The position numbers and the translations under genes were made by a program. A stretch of 64,000 nt of DNA from Celeribacter ethanolicus (GTDB lineage: Bacteria > Pseudomonadota > Alphaproteobacteria > Rhodobacterales > Rhodobacteraceae): the NCBI RefSeq assembly GCF_001550095.1, contig NZ_LRUC01000052.1:1-64000 (forward strand), in the 5' to 3' direction. Positions 46,301 to 53,895 of the stretch are shown piece by piece (position 1 is the stretch's first letter; each line of letters begins with the position of its first letter). The notes beneath the pieces are model-generated. The model did no database searches. It had not been told where the DNA came from and saw only the letters and a list, made by a program, of their open reading frames with translations.

Positions 46301-46493
46301 GCCCTATCGCAAAGCCATGGGGTTCCTTGAGATGCCCGTGTCCACGAGCTTTTGGACCGGCGTGTCGAACGCACTTCATGGCACCGCCGAATTCGCTCGT
46401 AAATTCTATACTGGCAACGGCCAGACCTATGCCGTGCAGCTCCTGCTCTTCGTCATCGCCGTCTACCTGATCAGCATGGGAGCCTCGTCATGA
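43368..46493 (+). CDS. Fused two-domain antiporter-like subunit (MbxH-H' fusion)
   Basis: A 1041-residue membrane protein made of two proton-translocating antiporter domains in one chain. The first half (about 1-500) is MrpD-like, with the channel Glu in NLFVFIELIVIAS and Lys in LVLELKPFPANGW. The second (about 530-1041) is HyfB/MbhH-like, with Glu in FFAAWEFLTVGSYF, Lys in LTKTATMGLHIWLPGAHAEA and DVSPMVSGILLKAGLFG, and DAKRLLAYSSISQMGYALFG. In archaeal mbx the two are separate genes H and H'. It is neither a canonical MrpA nor a NuoL/M pair. Its stop overlaps the next start. Confidence 0.88.
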   Translation: MVSPLLILVAGLGAAFLLGLLRDTSERVAFYVTVAALGFMSFVALSWTVSLALGQVQPVDIYTADARPPFAINLRMGLPEATLASVVALIGLLSAVFMRRDLMRLGRQSMAVLLVLIMALSGLIMTRDLFNLFVFIELIVIASAGLVLLSQDTRALGAGFKYLIVSQVISILLLIGVIFTYHANGSLNIDDIAATPMGFTGASLAMFLVLIALVLELKPFPANGWALDIYESAHPGFSALFSAASGTATLFAVLKLFEASGPDWAPLATGIGLVTFVGANVLALAQDHGRRLLGYSSVGQIGLVLMVVGYGADWGVGLYYVAGGLLISHAIAKAGLFWLSGMVKARQLTDWAALRQNPVLVVAFATFIAMLSGLPPFPAFYAKWTLVHAMAEYADYPLMAIFLIAALIEAAVLFRWFGMAIKREATLPLAYNLSHETVVLIAMTAGWVLSFVWGPLSGFDNLVTVVPFLFALLFLPLDILPARIKNVIAIAGLVVWYVTSTGGLDPLRMIFLTIMVLGGALLLLASFHAKGRRMGFYTPAMLMFAGMALLVTSTTSFQFFAAWEFLTVGSYFLILRGANSEPHALSYITFSLGGAFALLAGFAIAAEGHYTFYLEDLSEVAPELAPYVFVLLAAGFLTKTATMGLHIWLPGAHAEAETDVSPMVSGILLKAGLFGLFVLVMEMGRQELYGVDLTVVLVWLGAISAFIGAVLAAFQEDAKRLLAYSSISQMGYALFGLALMNHLGWLLAMMFAINHFVYKSMLFLAVGGVKERTHTKLMYKMGGLITLMPYSFVSVLVGIIAMSGVPPLSGFGGRWIFYNAIMTTDLRLPMILIFMAGPVGFLYLFRLIHTIFLGQPKDELRKVKEAPFWILLPQMIFVAFLIAFAALPGMILQRVDGYIGTLFGDRPLVWTGRIIDSQYGTWNPVAIWGVIIAVFVTVLLLLVWMNHNAQRVKQFNIVFSAERPFKPQTTHFAWNFFAPYRKAMGFLEMPVSTSFWTGVSNALHGTAEFARKFYTGNGQTYAVQLLLFVIAVYLISMGASS

Positions 46494-47407
46494 CCGACTT
46501 CCCGAATTTCCAATGGGCGCAGGTCGGCTATGCCCTTTTGACCCTCTTCATCGTGATCAACTACGGCATGGTGATGACCGCCGTTGTGCGCAAAATCGGC
46601 GCGCGGGTCGGCGGGCGCTATGGCATCCCGGTCTGGCAGAACTACGTCGATTTGCTCAAGAACATCGCGCTCCGGTCCAAGATTTCCCATGGCGTAATGT
46701 ATTACCTCGGGCCGGTCTTCCGGCTGACCGGCGGCGTGGGCCTTCTGATGTTCGTGCCGACGATCTACGGCTCCGAGTGGCATCAGAATTTCTCCTATGC
46801 GGGCGATCTGATCCTTGCCTTGTACTTCGTGTTCTTCGGCACGCTGGGCATGGCCTTGGGCGCGGGCGAAAGCGGCCATCCGCATTCGGCCATCGGCGTC
46901 TCTCGCGGCCTCGCGCAAGTCACCATGGCCGAACTGCCGCTCGCTTTGGGTGTCTATGCGCTCTCGCTCCAGTATGGCACGCTCGACATCACCAAAATCG
47001 TCGCCGCCCAGCAGGGCTCGATCTTTAACTGGACGCTGTTCACCAACCCGATTGCCACCGTCGCTGCGATGATCGCCTTTGTCGGCACGATGATGCGCTC
47101 GCCCTTTGACGTAGCGATGGCGCCGCAGGAAATCCCCATCGGCCCGCCCACCGAGTATCATTCGTCCTATCTTGCCCTGATGCAGACCAACCGCGCGCTT
47201 TTCCCGGTCGCCAAGGTGGTCATCTACATGAACCTGTTCTTCGGTGGCGCCACAAGCTGGGCCGAGTTCGCGATCAAGGTGTTCTGCCTCTACATGGTCT
47301 CCGTCGTGATCGGCGTCGTGCACCCGCGTTTCCGGGTCGAACAGAGCATCCGTTTCTTCCTCAAATGGGGGCTGCCGATCGGCGTCCTCGCCATTCTGGT
47401 GGTGTAA
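46490..47407 (+). CDS. NuoH-like membrane subunit (MbxM position)
   Basis: A 305-residue protein with about eight helices. It links the antiporter modules to the hydrophilic arm. Family stretches are IPVWQNYVDLLKNIALRSKI, FGTLGMALGAGESGHPHSA and FVGTMMRSPFDVAMAPQEIP, equivalent to the NuoH region that contacts the B and D subunits. The gene comes before the B, C and D-like genes, the mbx order; in mbh it comes after them. Confidence 0.9.
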   Translation: MTDFPNFQWAQVGYALLTLFIVINYGMVMTAVVRKIGARVGGRYGIPVWQNYVDLLKNIALRSKISHGVMYYLGPVFRLTGGVGLLMFVPTIYGSEWHQNFSYAGDLILALYFVFFGTLGMALGAGESGHPHSAIGVSRGLAQVTMAELPLALGVYALSLQYGTLDITKIVAAQQGSIFNWTLFTNPIATVAAMIAFVGTMMRSPFDVAMAPQEIPIGPPTEYHSSYLALMQTNRALFPVAKVVIYMNLFFGGATSWAEFAIKVFCLYMVSVVIGVVHPRFRVEQSIRFFLKWGLPIGVLAILVV

Positions 47408-47411
47408 TCTC

Positions 47412-48101
47412 ATGAAAGACGTTGACGACAAGTTCCGCAAGAACACCGACCCGGTCCCGATGCGCGAGGAGTTAAAACCCCGTTCGGTTACGACCCCCGA
47501 TGGGCAAACCATCGAGATCGAGCCTCTGCGCGATTACTTCTGTGACGCGCGGCCGAAAGTGCATCCGAAAGCCTATTCGAAAATCGTCGAGGATTTCTAC
47601 AACTGGGCGCGGTCCAATTCGCTCTGGATTCTGGGCTTTGGCACCGGCTGCGGCGCGATTGAGATGCGCCCGCTGATGACGCCCCGGTTTGACGCCTATC
47701 GCTATGGCATCCAATGGCGCCCGACCCCGCGTCAGGCCAGCCTTTTGGTGATCTCCGGCTATCTCTCGGTCAAAACCCTCAAACGTGCCATCCGCGCCTA
47801 TGAGCAGATGCCGCAGCCGAAATATGTCATGGGGCTTGGGTCGTGCACGATCAACGGCGGCATGTATTGGGACAGCTACAACACCATCAAACAGCTCGAC
47901 GATTACCTGCCTGTGGACATGTATGTCGCGGGCTGCATGCCCCGCCCAGAGGCCTTGCTGCACGGGTTCATGGAACTGAAAAAACGCATCCGCTCCGGCA
48001 AGGCCGAGGGCGCGAATGACTATGCCGAGAACTTCGATCGCTACAAAGCCAACCAGAAGGCGGTGATCAAGGACTGGGACATGCCGGATTACAATTGGTG
48101 A
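47412..48101 (+). CDS. NuoB-like FeS subunit (MbxJ position), one cluster Cys replaced
   Basis: A 229-residue subunit that should hold the terminal 4Fe-4S cluster (N2 position). Matching motifs are GFGTGCGAIEMRPLM, YVMGLGSCTINGG and AGCMPRPEA. Cys80, Cys145 and Cys175 are present, but the tandem CC of NuoB reads Cys80-Gly81, so one of the four usual ligands is missing and no other Cys is close by. The C-terminal 45 residues are a charged extension. It is directly downstream of the NuoH-like gene. Confidence 0.9.
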   Translation: MKDVDDKFRKNTDPVPMREELKPRSVTTPDGQTIEIEPLRDYFCDARPKVHPKAYSKIVEDFYNWARSNSLWILGFGTGCGAIEMRPLMTPRFDAYRYGIQWRPTPRQASLLVISGYLSVKTLKRAIRAYEQMPQPKYVMGLGSCTINGGMYWDSYNTIKQLDDYLPVDMYVAGCMPRPEALLHGFMELKKRIRSGKAEGANDYAENFDRYKANQKAVIKDWDMPDYNW

Positions 48102-48103
48102 GC

Positions 48104-48661
48104 ATGATGAGAGAGATTCTATACCGCCTCAAAGATCGCTACCATTTCGGGACGCCGACGTTCCAGCGTGATGATCTGTGTTTCGTGACCGTGAAACGCG
48201 ATGAGCTGCGTGCCATTCTCACGGAACTGCGCGATGTCGAGGGCTTCACCCATCTGACGCTTTTGACCGCCGTCGACTGGTTGGAAGAGCGGCTGTTTCA
48301 GCTCACCTATCTGATCAACAACCGCGAGGCCAATCTGACGCTGGGCCTGCGGGTCATGCTGGAGCGCGAGGACGAGCCGGGCGCCACCACGGGCGACACG
48401 ATCCACGATCTCTGGCCGACGGCTGCGACCTATCAACGGGAGCTGAACGAGATGTTCGGCATCAACTTCCCCGGCTCCCCCCGCGTCGACGAGGAATTCA
48501 TCCTGGAGGGCTGGACCGACCTGCCCCCCTACCGGCGCGATTTCGACAGTCTCGCCTATAGCCAGCAGACCTATAACGACCTGCCCGGCCGCAAGACCCA
48601 TGACCCGCGCGATCACATGAAGAAAGCGCTTTATCCGAACTATCTGAAGGAGGCCGAGTGA
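48104..48661 (+). CDS. NuoC-like subunit (MbxK position)
   Basis: A 185-residue homologue of NuoC, a scaffold between the B- and D-like subunits. Signature: TYQRELNEMFGINFPGSPRV, then LPPYRRDFDS. Start is uncertain: ATG 48104 is used, but GTG 48098 or ATG 48107 are possible. Its stop overlaps the next ATG. Confidence 0.9.
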   Translation: MMREILYRLKDRYHFGTPTFQRDDLCFVTVKRDELRAILTELRDVEGFTHLTLLTAVDWLEERLFQLTYLINNREANLTLGLRVMLEREDEPGATTGDTIHDLWPTAATYQRELNEMFGINFPGSPRVDEEFILEGWTDLPPYRRDFDSLAYSQQTYNDLPGRKTHDPRDHMKKALYPNYLKEAE

Positions 48662-49839
48662 TGTTTTCCTTCCAACCCGACCGCTCGCAATACCCCCAGC
48701 CCGGCCCCGACGGCAAGCTTGAGATTGATCTTGAGACCGGCAAATATCTGAAACTCTGGCACGGGCCGAACCACCCGGGCATCACCGGCAATATGTCGGT
48801 CGAACTCACCGTCTGCGGCGATGAGGTCGTGGACGGCAAAACCCATGTCGGCTATCTGCACCGCGGCTTTGAGAAACTCATGGAACGGCGGACCTTTATT
48901 CAGGTCTTCCCCATCGTCTGCCGCGTCTGTGTCCCGGAGCCGGATTTCAACGAATATTGCTATGCCGCCGCCGTCGAAGAACTGGCGGGCATCGAAGTGC
49001 CGGAGCTGGCCAACTGGATCCGCACGCTCATCCTCGAGATGGGCCGCTTCAACAGCTACATGATGGCCATGGGCGGCATTTCCGGCGCGCTGGGGCTTGG
49101 CGTTGTCGGGCAATGGCTGACCTATGTGCGCGACCTGATGCTGGATCGGTTCGAGGAACTGACCGGCGCGCGGGTCTATCACATGTTCATCCTGCCGGGC
49201 GGCGTGCGCGGGCATCTGCCCGAGGGCTTCGAGGCCCGGATGGAAGAGGTGCTTCAGATCGCCGAGAAATACCTCGCGGATTCCGAGAATCTGATGTTCC
49301 ACAGCTCCGTGTTCAAAACCCGGACACAGGGCGTCGGCGTGATCGACCCGGCCTTGTTCGAGCGCTACGGCGTCACCGGCCCCAATGCCCGCGCCGGCGG
49401 TGTGGCGAAAGACGTGCGCAAGGACAGTCCTTACCTTGTCTATGATCATCTCGATTTCACGGTTCACACGGAGACGAAATCCGACATCTACGCCCGCACC
49501 TTGGTGCGCTATAAAGACCTGCATGAAAGCATTCGCCTCATCCGGCAAATCTTTGAAAAAATGCCGAAATCCGGCCCGGTGATGAGCAAGCTTCCGAATG
49601 TGCTGCATTGGAAAATCCCGCGTGGCGAGACCTATATCAAGGGCGAAAGCTCGCGTGGTGAATTCGGCTATTATCTGGTGACCGACGGCTCCGGCTATCC
49701 GCGCCGGATCAATGTCAGGGGGCCCTCATACACCCATGCCATGGCGCTTTTGGAGCACCTGATCCCTGGCACCAATATTTCCGACGTCGCGGCCCTCATG
49801 GTGTCGCTGCACACCTATCCGCCCGAGATAGAGAGGTAA
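48661..49839 (+). CDS. NuoD/MbxL-like catalytic subunit with N-terminal CxxC only
   Basis: A 392-residue homologue of NuoD and of the NiFe-hydrogenase large subunit. It begins at ATG 48661 with AAGGAGG nine bases upstream. The N-terminal motif reads FPIVCRVCVPEPDFN (Cys87 and Cys90), the place of the first NiFe-binding CxxC. The C-terminus ends SLHTYPPEIER with no CxxC, so a NiFe centre cannot form. This half-set is what archaeal Mbx/Mbs has, where the retained Cys pair is proposed as the sulfane sulfur site; NuoD has neither pair. HGPNHPGITGN and GYLHRGFEKLMERR are in the family positions for cluster N2 and quinone contacts. Confidence 0.9.
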   Translation: MFSFQPDRSQYPQPGPDGKLEIDLETGKYLKLWHGPNHPGITGNMSVELTVCGDEVVDGKTHVGYLHRGFEKLMERRTFIQVFPIVCRVCVPEPDFNEYCYAAAVEELAGIEVPELANWIRTLILEMGRFNSYMMAMGGISGALGLGVVGQWLTYVRDLMLDRFEELTGARVYHMFILPGGVRGHLPEGFEARMEEVLQIAEKYLADSENLMFHSSVFKTRTQGVGVIDPALFERYGVTGPNARAGGVAKDVRKDSPYLVYDHLDFTVHTETKSDIYARTLVRYKDLHESIRLIRQIFEKMPKSGPVMSKLPNVLHWKIPRGETYIKGESSRGEFGYYLVTDGSGYPRRINVRGPSYTHAMALLEHLIPGTNISDVAALMVSLHTYPPEIER

Positions 49840-49845
49840 CCCGAC

Positions 49846-51654
49846 ATGTCATTGCGTGACGCACTCTCCCCCTTCACCGCGTGGAAACACGTGATCAGCG
49901 ACCCGGTCACCATCAAGGATCCGTTCACCCGCGAAGCCGCCGATCGCTACCGGGGCTTTCACAAGAACGATATGGACAGCTGCATCGGATGTGGCTCCTG
50001 CGAGGCGATCTGTCAGAACGCCGCCATCGACATGGTGCCGGTCTCTGACCCGAAAAACGGCGACAGCGGGCTTAGGCCCATGATCGACTATGGCCGCTGC
50101 TGCTGGTGCGCGCTCTGCGTCGATGTCTGCATGACTGGCTCGCTCACCATGTCGAACGAATACACATGGGTGGACAGCGACCCGAACGCCTTCCGATTCA
50201 TCCCCGGGGTCGACAAGAAATCCTGGGACGATGCGGAAAAAGGCTATCACCGCGAAGACAACATCCGCCATCTGACGGGAGTCGAGCGCATCGACATGCC
50301 GACCATGGAGCCCGAAGTGCGGATCGACAGCTTCGCCGAGATGATCCACGGCTACGAGCGCGCCGAAGCCATGGCCGAAGCCGACCGCTGCGTCGAATGC
50401 GGGCTCTGCGTCTCCACCTGCCCGGCCCACATGGACATCCCCAATTACATCGCCGCCGTGCGCGACGGGGATTACGACAAGGGCGTGGAACTTCTCTATG
50501 AAACCAACCCGTTCTCGGAGGTCTGTGGCCGCGTTTGTACCCATAAATGCGAAGAAACCTGCGCCGCCGTGCATGAGGGCGACCCGATCGCCATCCGCTG
50601 GCTCAAACGCCACATCATCGACGAGGTGCCGCTGGAGCACCGGCTTGAGCTGATCAGGAAACCCGACATGCCGGAGAGCGGTCAATCGGTGGCGGTGATC
50701 GGTGCGGGGCCCGGCGGTCTGACCGCCGCCTACGATCTGGCACGTTCAGGTCACAAGGTCGTGGTCTTCGAGGCGCTCGATGAACCCGGCGGCATGATGC
50801 GTCACGGCATCCCGGAATACCGCCTGCCCTATGATGCGTTGGATCGCGACATTGCGGTCATCCGTGAAATGGGCGTCGAAATCCGCACGAATACCCGCGT
50901 CGGCACCGACATCTCGATGGAGGATCTCAAACGCGATTACGATGCGGTGGTCATGGCCATCGGTCTGCAATCCAGCCGTTCGACCCGCATTCCGGGCTGT
51001 GACGCGCCGGGGGCGGAAAACGCCATCGACCTGTTGCGCCGCGTGACCGAGGGCAAGGACATCCCTGTCCCCGAACAGGCCGTGGTCATCGGCGCCGGGA
51101 ACGTGGCGATGGACATCGCCCGCACCATGGCACGGTTGCAGAAACAGAAATACGGTCAGGTCGGCACCACGGTCTGTGCCCGCAAAGACATCTCCATGTT
51201 CCGCGCCGACCCCGAAGAGATCGAGGAAGCGCTGGAAGAAGGCGTCGAAATCATCGAACTGCGCGCGCCGCAGGAGATGACCCTGCATGAAGAGGGCGAC
51301 AACGCGGGCTGTGTCTGCGGGTTGCGGACCTGGCAAGTGGTGCCCGGTTGGGACGAAAAAGGCCGGTTCGATCCGAGTTATGAGCAGGACAACGTCGTGC
51401 TCCCCGCCGGGATGGTCGTCGAGGCCACGGGCCAGCAAGCCGATATCTCGCTTCTGGGTGAGGCGCTGACCGAAGCGCTGGACTGGAACCGCGGTTCTCT
51501 GAAAACCGATGCAGCGGGACGCACGTCCGAGCCGTGGCTCTGGGCCGGGGGCGATGCAGTCAACGGGCCGGACGTGATCAACGCGGTGGCCGACGGGCAC
51601 CGGATCGCCGCCAGCATCAACCTGTATCTGCAAGCCGGGAGGACCGTGCAATGA
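49846..51654 (+). CDS. Ferredoxin domain fused to GltD/NfnB-like NAD(P)H flavoprotein (MbxN-fusion)
   Basis: A 602-residue protein. Residues 1-100 match the MbxN/NuoI-type 8Fe ferredoxin (Cys46, 49, 52, 56 and Cys85, 88, 91, 95; an extra Cys86). Residues about 175-245 are a second FeS domain of the GltD type (CVECGLCVSTCP; CGRVCTHKCEETC). The FAD site follows at about 282 (VAVIGAGPGGLTAAYDLARS) and the NAD(P) site at about 407 (VVIGAGNVAMDIARTMARL); AGGDAVNGPDVINAVADGH ends the FAD fold. In archaeal mbx the N subunit is only a ferredoxin, so the fusion adds a direct NAD(P)H port. It overlaps the ferritin-like gene that follows. Confidence 0.88.
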   Translation: MSLRDALSPFTAWKHVISDPVTIKDPFTREAADRYRGFHKNDMDSCIGCGSCEAICQNAAIDMVPVSDPKNGDSGLRPMIDYGRCCWCALCVDVCMTGSLTMSNEYTWVDSDPNAFRFIPGVDKKSWDDAEKGYHREDNIRHLTGVERIDMPTMEPEVRIDSFAEMIHGYERAEAMAEADRCVECGLCVSTCPAHMDIPNYIAAVRDGDYDKGVELLYETNPFSEVCGRVCTHKCEETCAAVHEGDPIAIRWLKRHIIDEVPLEHRLELIRKPDMPESGQSVAVIGAGPGGLTAAYDLARSGHKVVVFEALDEPGGMMRHGIPEYRLPYDALDRDIAVIREMGVEIRTNTRVGTDISMEDLKRDYDAVVMAIGLQSSRSTRIPGCDAPGAENAIDLLRRVTEGKDIPVPEQAVVIGAGNVAMDIARTMARLQKQKYGQVGTTVCARKDISMFRADPEEIEEALEEGVEIIELRAPQEMTLHEEGDNAGCVCGLRTWQVVPGWDEKGRFDPSYEQDNVVLPAGMVVEATGQQADISLLGEALTEALDWNRGSLKTDAAGRTSEPWLWAGGDAVNGPDVINAVADGHRIAASINLYLQAGRTVQ

Positions 51655-52145
51655 GTGAAGCCAACAAGGAAAAACTGCGCGACGTGACCACCGTGCGCGA
51701 GATCATGACCACGGCCACGCAATTCGAGATCGTGGCACGCGATTTCTACACCGCGCTCGCCCCGAAAGTGTCGAAGAACTTCCGCTGGCTGGTCGAAGAA
51801 CTGGCCGAGGAGGAACAGGGCCACGTCGATCTCTTCACCAAGCTCGCCAATGATCCGAAAGTCTCGGAGGTGATGTCGCAAAAGATCGACCGTCCGAGTG
51901 CCGACACCAAATTCTCCGATTGCGTGCACTCCCCCGATCTGGGCGAAGCGCCGGACGATCAGGCTGTGTTGCAATACGCGCTCTGGCGCGAGAATGCGGC
52001 GATGGAGCAATATACCGAACTGGCCGAAACCGCACCTGAAGGTCCGCTGAAAGACGCTTTTGTCTTTCTCGCCAAGGAGGAAGCAGAGCACAAGGCAGAG
52101 CTTGAAAAAATCTACGACGATCTGGTGCATTCGGGCGAGGCGTGA
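51651..52145 (+). CDS. Rubrerythrin/ferritin-like diiron protein
   Basis: A 164-residue four-helix protein. Two ExxH motifs are seen (EEEQGHVDLF and KEEAEHKAELEK), with the extra glutamates in QFEIVARDFY and ENAAMEQYTEL, a full diiron set. There is no rubredoxin-type CxxC domain. In this operon it could protect the oxygen-sensitive clusters by reducing peroxide, with electrons from the preceding flavoprotein. Its start overlaps the preceding stop by four bases. Confidence 0.87.
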   Translation: MSEANKEKLRDVTTVREIMTTATQFEIVARDFYTALAPKVSKNFRWLVEELAEEEQGHVDLFTKLANDPKVSEVMSQKIDRPSADTKFSDCVHSPDLGEAPDDQAVLQYALWRENAAMEQYTELAETAPEGPLKDAFVFLAKEEAEHKAELEKIYDDLVHSGEA

Positions 52146-52164
52146 GCCCCACCCGGTTCAGCAG

Positions 52165-53391
52165 TCAGGCGAGTTCCACGCCCATCACCGGCACGGATTT
52201 CAGAGACACGCCCATGTCCGCCAAGGCGGCTTTCTCCGGCGATTGTCCGGCCTCGATCCAGCGCTTGCCCTGCATATAGGCGCGCGGGTCGTTCATCGCA
52301 TCGACCGCGAGCAGTTCCGCCCCTTTGAAATACCAATGGCTTTGCGTCCCCGGTTTGTCGCCGGGGCGCACCACAACATCGTCGAACCCGGTATTGAGTC
52401 CGGCGATCTGCAATTTGACGTCATATTGATCCGACCAGAACCACGGCTTTGCGACATAAGGCGCACCTTGGCCCAGCATGCTGGCCGCCGTCGCCTCCGC
52501 CTGTTCGATTGCGTTCGGCACGCTCTCTAGCCGGATGCGCGCGCCCTTCCACGGGAAGGAGGCGCAATCGCCCGCCGCAAAAATCTTGGGATGCGAGGTT
52601 CGGCCAAACTCGTCCACTTTGATGCCGTTGTCGATCTCGACCCCCGTCCTCTCCGCCAGCGCAGTTCCGGGCCGCACGCCGATGCCGCAGATCACGAAAT
52701 CGACCTCCAAGGCTGTGCCGTCGGATAGGGTCGCAGAGAAGCTCGCGGCGCTTTTGCTCAGTCCCTGAAGGCCACAGCCCTCCCGAATATCCACACCGTG
52801 CGATCCGTGCATGGTTTTGATCCAGTCGGCGGTCTCTTCGGAGGCCACCCGCGCCAGAATGCGCGGCGCCATTTCGACCAAAGTGACCTCAAGCCCCTTG
52901 AGCGCCGCGACCGCCGCCGCCTCCAGCCCGATATAACCGCCGCCGACGATCAACACGCGCCGTCCGGGGGTGAATTCATGCGCCATGGCGTCCGCATCCG
53001 CAAGCGAGCGCATGGTATAAACGCCCTCCCCGCCGCCCATGACAGGCGGCAGGCAGATCGGGTCAGCCCCGGTGGTCAACGCAATCTGATCGACCGGCAT
53101 CTCCGTCCCGTCCGCAAAGGTGATCACCATCGTCTCGGGATCAATGCCGCTCACCCGCGTGCCGGTCAGGAGATCAATCCCCTGCTCCGCATAGAAACTT
53201 TCGGGCCGCAGGAACAACCGCTCCAACTCCATCTCGCCGGACATGTATTTCTTTGACAAAGGCGGGCGTTGATAGGGCGGCACAGGTTCCGCGCCGATGA
53301 GGCTCAACCGCCCCTCATAGCCCAAAGCCCGCAGTTTGGCGGCCAGCGCAGACCCGGCCTGCCCCGCTCCGATCACGGCGATATGCGTCAT
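52165..53391 (-). CDS. NAD(P)H-dependent ferredoxin/rubredoxin reductase
   Basis: A 408-residue FAD protein of the AlkT/BphA4 type. FAD site HIAVIGAGQAGSALAAKLRA, YQRPPLSKKY, NAD site VLIVGGGYIGLEAAAVAA, and GDCASFPW. The C-terminal domain FWSDQYDVKLQIAGL is the family ending. It is the last gene of the cyanase operon and could supply electrons to a partner in it or feed a flavoprotein. The start is ATG 53391. Confidence 0.9.
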   Translation of the reverse strand: MTHIAVIGAGQAGSALAAKLRALGYEGRLSLIGAEPVPPYQRPPLSKKYMSGEMELERLFLRPESFYAEQGIDLLTGTRVSGIDPETMVITFADGTEMPVDQIALTTGADPICLPPVMGGGEGVYTMRSLADADAMAHEFTPGRRVLIVGGGYIGLEAAAVAALKGLEVTLVEMAPRILARVASEETADWIKTMHGSHGVDIREGCGLQGLSKSAASFSATLSDGTALEVDFVICGIGVRPGTALAERTGVEIDNGIKVDEFGRTSHPKIFAAGDCASFPWKGARIRLESVPNAIEQAEATAASMLGQGAPYVAKPWFWSDQYDVKLQIAGLNTGFDDVVVRPGDKPGTQSHWYFKGAELLAVDAMNDPRAYMQGKRWIEAGQSPEKAALADMGVSLKSVPVMGVELA

Positions 53392-53442
53392 GGTTTTTCC
53401 TCGGATAGAAAGGGGCGCGGATTGCCCCGCGCCCCGCAAAAA

Positions 53443-53895
53443 TCAGTACATTTTGTAGGGCAGGAATTTGCCGTCGAGCACGATCTTCACCCGGTCGCCC
53501 TTCGGATCCTCGGTGCGGGAGATGTCCATGGTGAAGTCGATGGCGGACATGATGCCGTCGCCGAATTCCTCTTCGATCAGCGCTTTCATCGTGGTGCCGT
53601 AGACGTTCACCACCTCGTAAAGGCGATAGATGAGCGGATCGGTCGGAACGGCGCTCGGCAGAGAGCCGCGGTAAGGCACGGTCATCAAAAGGGCGACTTC
53701 CTCGTCCGAGAAATTGATCCCCATGGCGTTGTCGACCTTGGCAATTTGGTCTTTGGTCAGGGAAATCTGGCCCATCAGCGCGGCGGTGGTCCATTCCTTG
53801 GACTGGCCGACAGCCGCGGCCACATCGGCCCATTTGATGTCGTTGAACACCTTGTGGGCGATAATTTTCTCGGTGAGTTCTGCACGGGTGGTCAT
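53443..53895 (-). CDS. cynS: Cyanate hydratase (cyanase)
   Basis: Turns cyanate and bicarbonate into ammonia and CO2. The 150-residue protein starts at ATG 53895. Catalytic residues are Arg91 and Glu94 (YRLYEVVNVYGTTMKALI) and Ser117 (GDGIMSAIDF). The N-terminal helical domain is HTH-like as usual. It is embedded after the acyl-CoA dehydrogenase-like gene, not in a simple cynABDS arrangement. Confidence 0.95.
   Translation of the reverse strand: MTTRAELTEKIIAHKVFNDIKWADVAAAVGQSKEWTTAALMGQISLTKDQIAKVDNAMGINFSDEEVALLMTVPYRGSLPSAVPTDPLIYRLYEVVNVYGTTMKALIEEEFGDGIMSAIDFTMDISRTEDPKGDRVKIVLDGKFLPYKMY

Noticed and set aside
40930-49839. NiFe hydrogenase (group 4) or ordinary complex I
   Set aside because: The D-like subunit lacks the C-terminal NiFe Cys pair, no maturation genes are near, and NuoA/E/F/G/J genes are absent while Mrp subunits are present.
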